Positions 11,529-22,362 of a stretch of DNA of 64,000 nucleotides are shown piece by piece. A program made the position numbers and the translations under genes. Location of the stretch: NCBI GenBank assembly GCA_003008705.1, contig PDUO01000028.1:193214-257213 (forward strand), in the 5' to 3' direction. This DNA is from Pezicula radicicola (taxonomy: Eukaryota > Ascomycota > Leotiomycetes > Helotiales > Dermateaceae). The notes below the pieces were generated by a model that was given only the letters and a program-made list of their open reading frames with translations, made no database searches and was not told the origin of the DNA. Position 1 is the first letter of the stretch. Every line of letters begins with the position of its first letter.

Positions 11529-14258
11529 ATGCGACCAGCCTTACAGAGGCTCCTTGCGAGACCTTCCTCTCTCGACCTCCTAAGATGTCTTGTTGGTACG
11601 CCAATTGCTCCTGCGACAGCTTCTAGAGCACCAACCTGCGACCGCCGAAACAGAAATTCTCGACATACATACTCTAGCACAGTTATATCACATCAACCGG
11701 TCGAAATATCCCTTTCTGAGGAACCAGAAGTAGAATCACCAAGAAACCAGCTTAACCATGGTGCAAAATGCGAAGCTTCCTGTCACAGTACCGAGCATGG
11801 TCACAAAAAACGGCCAGGAGAGGAAGAAAGCCAGTGGGTGGAGGGCCAGTCGGCGGATGCAGAACAGGATGAGGGCGGTCCCATAATCATGGCCGACCCC
11901 GGATGTGACAATACTGTACTAGCGGAACACACTCTAGGGCTACAAACGGTTGGGAAAATACAACGTGGTAGAACTCGTCCCAATTTGCAGTTATACTATG
12001 GTAAATGGAACGAAAGTCTCTGGACATTTGAGGAGCTGGATTTCGAATCGAACTTGCTGGAAAACCAAGATACGTCTAGACCAAGGCTCCTCGATCATCC
12101 AGTCCACAAAGCAGACATGAACCTTTGGGCGTGTTTTTTGAGCTTCCGACAGCGCGTATATGGCCTCGAGGGCGTAGCATCATATTTTCATACTATCGAC
12201 GAGCATAAGTTAGAAATACCTGTCACTGGCCATAAAGCGGCGACTTTCTGGATGGCCTTCTTAAATCTTGGCTTTGAAGACGAGAACCAATTGGTGAAGC
12301 TTTGGCTGTATGCGAACTGGATGCTGGATACTACCGGCAAACGTTGGAATTTGCTTTACGTCAAAATTGTGCAACATTTTCTCCTTAGACAAGATGGCCA
12401 GAATGCGTTGAAGTGGCACAAACGCCTGTATATTTCACATCCACCCGGTCCGACAGCATTTGCGGAAATGTTTCGCCAAGTAGCGCTTTGGAAAGGAGAT
12501 TTGGTCACACTGAAGAGAATCTATGCACATAGCGATATCCGGAATGTTTATGGAAAGGTCATTCCCGTTTTGTGCAAGCAGCGGGATTTTAACGGTGCCT
12601 TGGAATGGCATTCCCTATGCATTCAAAATAAAGATCTACCAAGAAGTTCAGCTGTGGCTGAATCAATCGTTGATTTTTTTGCGGCATATGACAACCGCAA
12701 GGCTGTCCTGCTTACCAAAAGTCTACTTGAAGCAGGCGTTGCGTTCGCCCCAAGAAAATCAACTTCTCTTCGAGAACCCAAGATACTGTCAAGAGAGATG
12801 ATAAACCTTGTCCATGGAAAGACATTTAATATTCCGCCCAAAGCGTATAACGACAATCTAGGAGCACGATGGTTTGCCACAAGTTGGGTCCCTTTGGATG
12901 TTTCTATTAGCGGCGTGGCCGCTCTTGGTGTGGACAAAATAGGGCCCTTATCTTTACAGGCGATTGCTCTGCGAGAGATGGACCCCGAAAGTGTGGTCAA
13001 GCGGATTGAGCAATTGCGAGAGAATGGTATATCCATTGGACGGTCGGTATTTTCTAGGGCAGTAGCAAAGTTTGCTGTAAAGGGTTGGGACGATCATCTC
13101 AGAGGAATTCTGCAAAGCGATCAACACCCGGACGCTCTAGAAGACTGGAAACTCCAAGAAGCTCTTTTGATTTCGTATGCGAAAGCGAAAGACTGGCCTC
13201 AGTACAGGAGAACTCTCCAGATCCTCTTAGTCGATAGTAAGGCACAGGAAGTAGACAGTTTAAACATTCTGCTTAGAAGTCACGTCAGCAGTGGCGACAT
13301 ATCTGCCATTCATGGTGTTTTATCAAAGATGCAGGCGGAAGGTATATATGTCAGAGCGAGAACGATCAGCTACCTCGTAATGAAGACGTTGCGCAGACGC
13401 CAAACTGGACGACGACCAGTAACTTCGAAAAGCAAATTTGATGACCTGGATGTAACTATTAATATTCTTAAGGATATCATGCTTGCTGGAAGCCCTGTTA
13501 GCGTTGTGCATTGGCGAGAGTTGCTCAAAAGACTGGGAATGCTTGGTCTTCTTGACCAGCTTTATCCTCTCTGCTCCTTCCTTGCATCCTGGTACGGTCC
13601 CGTTCGTCGAGGTTTTTTTGATGGGTATTTGGAAGACGAAATTCCGAATCCACGGCATAAAAGAAAGAACTATCGTAAAATACCGGCGGCAGTTCCAACG
13701 TCACATCCGATGCACCCTCTCAAAATTTTATTTCCTGTCTCTTTGCAGAAAGCGATTGTTGAATGGGGTTTCATACGAGGCCTAAGAGGGAAGCCTGGCC
13801 GCGGGAAGAAGACCATACCAATTCAGTTTGAGGGCACTTTTTCGTTAGGCGTGGAAGTTAATAGCCAACCGCATTTGGACGTTACCTCTGGAATCAAACA
13901 ATTACAGCGTCTTGAGCGACGAGGAGTTAAAATCGACATGAAGGCGGTCAGGAGTGCATTATTTCATCGCCTGGTTGCGTATTACGGGTTGGGAAGGTCC
14001 AATAGGCGATCGAATAGAGTTGCGCAAAACAATAATCCATTCACATTCGACGAAATGGTTGCACAGATTGATGATGCTATGGGATCACAAGCCTTTCCCC
14101 GAGTCGCCAACTTGAGGAAGGCTGTAGAGATGAATTCTTTATCCAGAACTCAACGGCTAAGTAAAAAGGTACATAGACGATTGAAGAGCGGTCTTGCGTC
14201 TGTTCGGAAACCATGTTCTCATAGATCAAGTTGGAAGGCACAATCTGAAGTGTTCTGA
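11529..14258 (+). CDS. Predicted mitochondrial PPR-like protein
   Basis: Intronless ORF of 909 residues. The N-terminus (about 50 residues) is rich in Arg, Ser, Thr and Ala with almost no acids, fitting a mitochondrial presequence. Residues ~190-420 and ~500-720 are helical with recurring PPR-style patterns, such as NILLRSHVSSGDISAIHGVL followed by a KMQAEGI step and a similar block near ILKDIMLAGSPVS. Repeats are too diverged to count. The C-terminal ~170 residues are basic (KRKNYRK, RGKPGRGKK), as in RNA-binding mitochondrial factors. Fungal PPR proteins of this size usually act in mitochondrial RNA processing or translation; the specific target is unknown. It shares a short divergent promoter with COX7. 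Confidence 0.6.
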   Translation: MRPALQRLLARPSSLDLLRCLVGTPIAPATASRAPTCDRRNRNSRHTYSSTVISHQPVEISLSEEPEVESPRNQLNHGAKCEASCHSTEHGHKKRPGEEESQWVEGQSADAEQDEGGPIIMADPGCDNTVLAEHTLGLQTVGKIQRGRTRPNLQLYYGKWNESLWTFEELDFESNLLENQDTSRPRLLDHPVHKADMNLWACFLSFRQRVYGLEGVASYFHTIDEHKLEIPVTGHKAATFWMAFLNLGFEDENQLVKLWLYANWMLDTTGKRWNLLYVKIVQHFLLRQDGQNALKWHKRLYISHPPGPTAFAEMFRQVALWKGDLVTLKRIYAHSDIRNVYGKVIPVLCKQRDFNGALEWHSLCIQNKDLPRSSAVAESIVDFFAAYDNRKAVLLTKSLLEAGVAFAPRKSTSLREPKILSREMINLVHGKTFNIPPKAYNDNLGARWFATSWVPLDVSISGVAALGVDKIGPLSLQAIALREMDPESVVKRIEQLRENGISIGRSVFSRAVAKFAVKGWDDHLRGILQSDQHPDALEDWKLQEALLISYAKAKDWPQYRRTLQILLVDSKAQEVDSLNILLRSHVSSGDISAIHGVLSKMQAEGIYVRARTISYLVMKTLRRRQTGRRPVTSKSKFDDLDVTINILKDIMLAGSPVSVVHWRELLKRLGMLGLLDQLYPLCSFLASWYGPVRRGFFDGYLEDEIPNPRHKRKNYRKIPAAVPTSHPMHPLKILFPVSLQKAIVEWGFIRGLRGKPGRGKKTIPIQFEGTFSLGVEVNSQPHLDVTSGIKQLQRLERRGVKIDMKAVRSALFHRLVAYYGLGRSNRRSNRVAQNNNPFTFDEMVAQIDDAMGSQAFPRVANLRKAVEMNSLSRTQRLSKKVHRRLKSGLASVRKPCSHRSSWKAQSEVF

Positions 14259-15242
14259 TACCCCGGGAGATAGAAATCGACGACTTTTATAATGATGTAC
14301 AATCAAATTGCACAATGTATATATAAGAATACATACCTGCGAGCATTTGGTCCACCTGAATTGCCAAATATGTGCAAACAATGTACACGAACATTTCAGA
14401 TCTCAAGACAAACTTGGTAAAGCAAGAAACAAAATAGTTTGAAGTCTTTTATTCCAAGGCTGACTCCATCACTTCTTTAGGTTGCATATCAAACTCAACG
14501 GTTCAGAGCCAGATACACAGATGAAAGTTATGAATGCAGCTGAGGAAGCGGCCATGTTGTAAGCGTGTCTATGATAATCCAGACATTGGATTTTCAGGCA
14601 TGTTCGGAAAATGGTGCCACGAGAAACGATGTCTCACGATGCTCCAACAGCTATGCTTCAGGGTAGGAGCCAAATTCAACTACAGGAAGGACGACAGGAG
14701 TGTAGTAGAAGCGCAGCTTTGGAGTCTGCGTCCAAATTTTTCTTTTTTTGCAAGCTTGCACACATTTCTGACATATATAAGCTTCTACGACATCTAGACG
14801 CTAGATATCACATGGATAACAGCCTCTGTTCCTGCGGCTCAACCCCCTGGCATCCCTGGAGACTGTACCCCATGCCAATACTAAAGGTACTTTCGTACAT
14901 AGCCCGATCTCGGAGAGCATGTGCATGTTCCTTATCTCTGCAGTATAACAATGAACAAGGGCTTTCATTGGCTCTATATTAGCCTGGGAATCGGTGGGCC
15001 AGTCATGGTTTCACAAAGTAAGCAGGTACTACTTTTACAAATGAGATAAATTGCTTGCTTATTGTAGGCGAAGGAATTGTGTACCTTCTTCACTCTGGAC
15101 GCTGCGGCTGAAAGGTATTGTGCTAAGTAAGTATGCTGCAGGCTGATGAGGCGCGACCCCGCGTCATGCATATATCGTGCGACTTGGCTAATGATGCTCT
15201 TAGTCCACAATTCAGGTACATGAGAGCAACGTATGCTACCCT
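14259..15242. other. Intergenic, no gene seen
   Basis: About 1 kb between the PPR-like gene and the oxygenase gene. Only short frames without motifs are present. No repeat or RNA gene was recognised. Confidence 0.5.
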
Positions 15243-16322
15243 TTGACTTCGCACGCAAAAAAGAAGTTAAAGAGTCCCATTGTACAAATGCCTTCTGTCC
15301 AAGCTAGTCTTGAGTATCTTCAAGACCTAGCCCTCTACGAAACGGAGAAGCCTTACTGGGCTTTTCTTCCTCCTCATGAGGGTTTTGATCCCGATGAGCA
15401 GCGGGTGGACAACCTGGAGTTTGAAGAGCATGAAGGCATTGAAATCCAAGATATCCGGCAACTTAATGACAAAGCCCTGCTAAATGATTGTGGCTTTGAA
15501 GTCTTGTCGCACCAAAGCAAGTTCTCTGGGTTCGAAAGCCCTAGTGATATCGAAGGCTATAGACTCGAAACAGAGGCTTTACTTCAGAATTTCATGGGAG
15601 CTGTGTATGTCAAGTGTTATGATTCGAGGTTACGGAGGAATGTCACATTTGAACGCACTGAATTGGACTTGAATGATCTTTTGATGACTGAGGGACCAGC
15701 ACGCGGTGTTCATAATGGCAAGTTGAAGAGCTTCAGTTACATCTATTCATGGCACTTTGCTAATGCTGTCATATAGATATCACTGCAACTTCAGGACCTG
15801 AGGTCATTAATCGTTACATGTTGACGCCAGACAAAGCTCGCTTTCTTAAGTCGGGTTTCCGTGTAAGGATTGTGAAGTATGTTCACAGCCCTTTAGTAGA
15901 ATTTTGTTACACCGCACTAATTACATCAGCACTTGGAGAAGCCTCTTGCCAGTTCTAGAAGATAGACCGCTGGCTCTTTGCGATAGCCGTTCTGTGCATC
16001 CAGATGACCTCGTTGCCGCTGACCGTGTTATCCCAAATGGTGTCGGCGAGGTGTACTACGTCAAGTACAATCCCCGTCACAAATGGTACTGGCTTGCGAA
16101 GCAAACACCCGCGGAACCTTTCGTCTTCACCATGTACGACACCAAGGCCGGACCTCATGCTCGTTGTAAGTGCTCCAGAATCAATGCAAATGACGAGCCA
16201 AAATGAGCTGATATATTGCTCAAGTCTGTCCACATGTTTCTTTCGTCAACCCTTCTTCACCCGAGAATGCACCACCTCGTCATAGCGTCGAGACAAGGTC
16301 AATTGTTATCTCAACGTTGTGA
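15243..16322 (+). CDS. AsaB/CTB9/GA4-desaturase-like Fe(II)/2-oxoglutarate oxygenase
   Basis: Four exons, 15243-15717, 15777-15876, 15930-16165 and 16225-16322, with phases that close to 302 residues. The first intron is GC-AG (starts GCAAGT) and splits the Asp codon of GVHND. Family landmarks in order: YETEKPYW near the N-terminus, FMGAVYVKCYD, EGPARGVHND (likely metal-binding HxD, H157 and D159), WRSLLPVLEDRPLALCD, EVYYVKYNPRHKWYW, FVFTMYDTKAGPHAR and a terminal FCPHVSF-SVETRSIVI block. These match the CmcJ/AsaB group often found in fungal secondary-metabolite clusters, where members act as hydroxylases or desaturases. No biosynthetic core enzyme is nearby, so the substrate is unknown. The ATG at 15288 (MPSVQASLEYL) is an alternative start closer to the usual family N-terminus. 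Confidence 0.8.
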
Positions 16323-17944
16323 ATACATCTATAACAATAGTGCTAGCTCATACTTGGTTATCTCACATCTGCAGACATGGGTGGTGTCCAGAGTAAGGGT
16401 GACGTTGGGCAGCAACGTTATCTTTTTTGCCTAACATTGCGAAGAATATGTGCGAGCAAGGGCGAGCAACGTAGCCAAATTCAAGATTTAGGCCCTTTTG
16501 CAATATTTCTTAATTATGCCCTACGGTTGAAACCGCCTCAATCATCGGAAATGCATATAGATTACTGCAAAAATGGCTGGCTAGAAGGCAGCCGGGGTCC
16601 CAACAGGCAACCTCAACGAAATACGAAATACATGGTTTGCTCAACACGGTTTAGTGCATTCGAAGCCACCAAATGGTAACAAGATAGACAAGGAATGTGT
16701 CCGAAGTCGCTATCGAATAGCGGTCTACAAATCATTATATTCCCTGCCACCTTCGTCCTCGAAATTCCTTAAATTTCCCCTCAATCTTGTCCACTATCCA
16801 ATTGCATGACTACTAGTAAGCGGGTAAGATGGCACGCTGCTGACAGTGGTAACACAACTACAAGACTTTCTAACCATTGCTTGAAGTTACAAATTATGTC
16901 GGTCCTCAGTCAAAGTCAACCAACTCCTTGCGACCGTAGCGTGCGCAGTTCTGAAAGCGACAGAGGCACTGTTCAGCAGATGGACACGATGGAATGTTCT
17001 GGTTCGCAAAATGTACGTGTGCGCCGTTGAACAAATTTCGGGGCTGGAGCTGACGATTTGGGATCGCAGCTGTCGTCCCGATCGCCCTCGCCAGAAACAT
17101 CCGATAGCTTGTCATCGTCAGCGCTGCTTGCACCTGTCGCGGAGTTTTTCAGCTTGGTCGTTCATGACGGTTTTCCAAAACCAAAAGATACAAAGCCCAA
17201 ACAGCCGTGGAAGGAAGCTTGGGAAGGACTGCAAGTTGGTGGCCAACAACCGGCAAAAGATGGAAAGCTCCTCGTTGCTTGCCCAAAGATCTGCACGTAT
17301 GGTGTGTACCAATTGAGCTTGCATCTCCTGTCACTTCAAACCCCGTTTGATCAGAATGTTCTGACGTTGTCCTGACGCGCAGGAAGCAACAATCTTGGAG
17401 GGCTATGATCACGACGTTGTACGACCAAAGGAGAGTCTGGCCTCAACCCAGATATTTCTCTCACAATGGGCGGCTTTTAGTCTTCAAAAAAAGAAAAAGA
17501 TTCCAGGCGCGGTTTAGAGATGGGCGACGCAAATTTGATCTTCAACATGACTTATCGCACGCCATAAATTTTATCATTTTGTTTACTTTTTTAAAAAGAG
17601 GTGTTCGTCAAGAAGTGGCTGCAGTTCTCGAGATAGCGTCCTCATTGCTGAATGGCTATCAGTCACATCCAAACCCTCCAAACCTTTTGATTGGTGAGGC
17701 AACAGATGTATGCACACCGTGTGTGTTGCAGGGGAGGAGCGGGGTTGCAGTGCCTCGTTCTGCGAGTCTCCCAATGAAGTAAACCCATGAGGCTCTCTTG
17801 CCCTTTGCCTTGTTTGCCTTACAACCCGCCACAATTTTGGTCTCCTAGGCTTCCCCCGAAACTGATTAAAGCCTCCCCCAAAAGATTTCCGGTTTATTCT
17901 ATAAACTATACATTGCTTGACTTTCCGAAAGCAACGTTTGCACA
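16323..17944. other. Intergenic, no supported gene
   Basis: About 1.6 kb. Several 60-125-codon frames occur in overlapping positions, but none has a recognisable domain or clear splice context. The frame at 17058-17375 (Ser-rich, then WKEAWEGLQ) could be an exon of something unrecognised; this is not claimed. Confidence 0.4.
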
Positions 17945-20900
17945 ATGGGCGACCGCAAGAACTACAGAGAAGACGAACATGACGTGAACTTTGAGTAGGC
18001 TTTCATCTCTTTTACTACCAAATGTGTACTAACCTCGATTTAGTGATACAAGAGAGTTTGCATACCAAAGATGGACCGATGCACTTGCAACCGTAAAACT
18101 AAACCTTGCGCCGGCAGGTATGTGGCAAACACTTTGCGCGAAAAGTTCGACACGCTGGGTGCTGATTTTTCTAAATAGACTTACAAAATGTCTCAACTCA
18201 CCGAGATTGGCGCATTTTGTACGAGGATATTCGCACAAGGCGCGCAGATAGGAAGACAAGCCAAAGTTCGAAGCGGCTGTTGAATGCCATGCAGTCTCTA
18301 CCACGTTCTATGGAGAATCTGGTTGGAAGTTTTGCTGCATCCATCAGGCCCCAAGAAGCGGACTTCAATGTCCTCTGGGGCCTAATGCATCTCAACAACA
18401 AGGCAAGTTACTGTAATTACGAAGCGCAAATTCAGCTTAACAAGCGTCAATGATTATCTTGGTGAACGAGGAATCGATAGCGATGAACAGCTTTCAAATG
18501 AAATTTCCTTCAGTAAAAGATTGTTATTCCATCTCTGACACACTTCTCAGCTCTCATGCGCTTCGACGGAGAAACTTTCCAGGACAGCAAACTGGGCAAA
18601 AAAGCTCAGAAGCACTGTAGAACTATTCAATCGCTGTGTGGAGGCATGTGAACAAGACGTGAATGAAGCTCGATTGGCGATGACAGAGGTATTAGGTTAG
18701 TGTACGTACCTGTTTCACTGAATAAATCTGACAATGAGCTCATAGAAGCAATATTACAAATTTTCGCAGAATCTGTCAATCATCTGCAGCATTACCCAAC
18801 AGGTAAATATCTCGAGGAGTACTCTAAATATTTCGAGACGGATAGGTATCTGACTGCGTTAGATGCCGAGGCAAACAGAGAATGGAAGTCGACCGAAATC
18901 ACAATCAATGAACTCTTGAGCGACATTGAATGGACCGTGAAACACCTTAGCGAGATCACCAACTATTCAAAGTACAATCAAGAGAAGCAGATCAAGAACT
19001 TAGAGATGAGACATGCGCCTGTAGCACAGCCTGAAGAAACGGCCAGCTTCCCAATAAAAATGATCTCAAAGGGCATAAATGAGGAGTTTTACGGTCGAAC
19101 AGAGGAGCTGGATCGCATCAATCGCTACTTGGATTTCAGAGGCAACACCGGTCTTCGTACTTATACCATCTACGGAAGGCGTGGGGTGGGCAAGACAGAC
19201 CTTGCCCGAGAGTATGCAGAAAGAAACCCCGCAGGTTTTGATGCTATTTTCTGGGTTGATTGCGAAACCTCGCTTTCATTGCGGCATAGCTTCACCAATA
19301 TGGCTGTAGAGCTTAATCTTCCTGGAGCTGACCGGAATGGTAGGTTACTTTGAGTCTGCTGTTAACCCCCGCTCATTCGGTCCAGGTCACCATGAAGAGA
19401 ATCAGCTGGCGGTGCTGAAATGGCTGAAAATCACGAGTAAGTAATCACTGAGGTTTTTCTTCTACGCATGCTAACATTTTGACAGAGAAGAAGTGGCTAC
19501 TTATCTTTGATAATGCCGGTAAATAATTTTCAAAAACTCAATGGAACTCCACAAGAAACTTACTGCTAGTCTAGAACGAGAAGCTATATTGAATGGTTAT
19601 TGGCCAATTGGTGCTGTGGGAGCTATTCTGTAAGTGAATAAGTACTCAATAATCTCAACCTCCAAAACTAATTTTACTGTAGTATCACTTCAAGGAAGTA
19701 TTACAACTTCATGAAGGATAGCCGACGGAAGGGCGACACCGTCAAGCCTTTCGATAGCCAGCAGAGCTGGGAACTCTTGATCAAACTTCTTGGTCCACAT
19801 TGGGAAGATCTAGATCGCAAAGGTTTAATTAAGGTCTCAGAAGAAAGGGCGGCGAAAGAGTTCATTGAGGCCATAGGGGGGGTAAATCGTACTATCTGCT
19901 TTATAATACGATACTGACAACGTCAAGCTTGCTTTAGCAATCACACAAGCGGCCCAGCTTATCAAGGATGAAAGTGTTGGCGGCAGCACCATCGAATCAA
20001 CGTACAATCTCTTCAAGGAACACATGAAGAACCTTCCTCCACGAGTAGCCGGAGATCGTTCCGATATCATCCACGCCCTCGACGCTTTATGGAACGTGAC
20101 TTTCAACTCATTATCAAGGAATGCTCGTACATTGATGAGTGTTCTTTCACTGCTATCGCCAGGTAAGAGACTCTGCTATGGAGTTAAGGATATGTATGTA
20201 CTGACTGGAGTATAGATGGGATGTTGATCGACCTTTTTCTCCCGAAGAATCAGAAGGCGCTTGATGGAAAGCTTGCTTTCTGCAAGCAACACCCAGACCA
20301 CATCGACGCGAAATCGCATGCAGCTCTTTCAAGCGTCATCACTCCTACGGCACCACTCCGAGCAGCGATCGATGAGCTCATCAAAACAAAGTTGATAAGG
20401 GAAGATCTACGTACCCGAGAACTATGGGCTCATCGTGTTGTGCAAGAAGCTATGAATTATCACTCCGTTATCGAGCTTCAAGAGTATTTCGACAGTGCAA
20501 GCGCACTAATCTACGAAGCCTTTCCAAAGCAAGAGAGAGGTGACTACTTTTCCGGTCAGTGGGGTCGTTGCCAAGCGTTCATTTCTCATGGCGCTCATCT
20601 CAGTATGAAATACGCCCATTATGAAAAAGGCGGAAAGAACAAATTGAAAGGGTATGTCATTTTTCAGTATATTTTATTGCGCATTTGTATACTAACATAA
20701 GATTTGTAGGTCTCCAGAGTTTATTAAACTCCTTTCCAATTGCGCTTGGTATCTATACGAAATTAGTGACTATCGCCAATGTCTGCGTGTCGTAGAGACT
20801 GCATGGATGGCTGTTGAGGACAGAAACACACTACAATATGCGACTCTTTGCAACATTGCCGGCGGCGCGTATTATGAACTGAATAAATTGAACGAATGCC

Positions 20901-21889
20901 GAAAGAACTGGGAGACGTTCTTCCGACTCCAACAGCAACTACTTGAGGAGGATGATCTTATTGTGAGTTCTTTTCTCCTTCCTCAATAGCGCACACTGAG
21001 TTATCAAGATTGATCATCAACGTAAAATATGTAACTCGATTCAAAAGCAAAGCAGCATTTTTATTTTGAAAAGAAAGCTAAATAGTACGAAAATGTAGCG
21101 ATCGATTTCATACCACAACATGGGAAATCTCGAATCTGCGGATGGCAGCCTTGAACAGGCTATGGAATACTTCGACCAGGCAATCCGTATTCGGAGAGCA
21201 GCGGGTGACGAATCTGCCGCTCTTCTCGCATTGTCTTTGCTTTGCAAAGCGCGCAATCATTTCCTTCTCAACGAATATGACGAGGCGTTCAAGTTAGCAG
21301 CAACCTCCGAAGCTCTGTTTGTGCGGATCTCTGGATCTGCTGACAATCACTTTCTTTCTCATGTCCATTACATTTATGGCAATATCGAGTACGCGAAGAA
21401 GGAATGGAATTTTGCGCGACAGTCGTATGATCGGGCGTTAAAGATTGGTCTTATTAATGCTCCCATCCACCCCATCACCGCTGCAGCATACTACAGTTTG
21501 GGATGCTGTGAGTATGAGTTGAAGCGTAATGAACACGCGAAGTAGGAATACGCGTTCCACCCGGCTTGTCCTACACCTGCTAATGAATGCTTGTCAATAG
21601 AACCTACCTCGAAAAAGCCTTAGCAATTGCCCAACTTCGAAGCCCTAATCGAGACGACGGAACAATGGCTCGGATCATGTGGAAGATGTCGGTAGTATTA
21701 TACGACGACACATATGGTGGTTACATCAAAGAAGCAGATGCTCTGCGTAACAGAGCAGAAGTAGCTCGGCAAAATTTGACTGCGAATGGAGAAGGCGGGC
21801 TGGTAATTGCAATTGATGAGGATGGAAACGAAGACGTTGATGAGATCGAACAATCTTACGATAATCTTGTTCCAGGATACTTCAGATGA
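17945..21889 (+). CDS. NB-ARC/TPR STAND protein (fungal NLR-like)
   Basis: Fourteen exons: 17945-17994, 18044-18117, 18179-18402, 18551-18695, 18770-19339, 19386-19436, 19486-19518, 19575-19629, 19683-19881, 19928-20162, 20216-20651, 20710-20962, 21099-21541 and 21601-21889. Every phase is compatible and the total is 1018 residues. The N-terminal ~260 residues are helical, resembling N-terminal regions of fungal STAND NTPases. The NB-ARC core has P-loop GRRGVGKTDLA, FDAIFWVDCE, kinase-2 KKWLLIFDNA, ILITSRK, and a GLPL-like LALAITQAAQ. A winged-helix-like block follows (LSRNARTLMSVLSLLSPDG). The C-terminal ~350 residues are TPR-like (Y-LNKLNECRKNWETF, LEQAMEYFDQAIRI, YDRALKIG). Related proteins act in fungal allorecognition or immune-like responses; this one's role is inferred only. 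Intron 3 (18403-18550) appears to be GC-AG. Confidence 0.85.
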
Positions 21890-22362
21890 GAGACTTACAG
21901 GACTCATTTCACACACGGCAGTTATTTCTTTTGGTCTGGCTGGTGCTCGGTTAATGGGAATTGGGGAACTTTTCAATGTCGTTTGCGATAAATGATACCT
22001 ATGAATTCATCTTTATAACCGTTGATAATCATTACACTCTTTTCATAAGTCATAAAACAAACGCCCGAAACTCCGCCACAATGCCCGCAATGACAAGTAA
22101 ATCCTGTGGTCTTTAAGAGCCCCGCCGCCCGTTATCTGCCACATGTACTGTAATCACTCTCTGGAGTGGCAAATGCGCCCTCAGTCACCCGCCCCAAATC
22201 TGGATGCCTATACTAACGCCCTGCAGTAAAACCTGTAATTATGCAGTCAGCAAGTGGCTTGGAGGCATCCAGCTGAACCAATACGCACCTGGACAAAAGA
22301 GAAAAACAATGCACCACCACCCAAAATTATTACAGCCTGAAGACCACATTAGTGCCGGATAT
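21890..22362. other. Convergent intergenic gap
   Basis: About 470 bp between the 3' ends of the NB-ARC/TPR gene and the minus-strand gene. Nothing beyond untranslated sequence was recognised. Confidence 0.5.

Noticed and set aside
12623..13036. 137-codon minus-strand frame inside the PPR-like gene
   Set aside because: Fully nested antisense to a 909-codon frame; a shadow of its codon bias.
17058..17375. Ser-rich 105-codon frame upstream of the NB-ARC gene
   Set aside because: No in-phase junction to the NB-ARC gene, whose own start at 17945 is well placed.
15243..21889. A secondary-metabolite cluster built on the AsaB-like oxygenase
   Set aside because: No polyketide synthase, NRPS, terpene cyclase or cluster regulator is present in the window.
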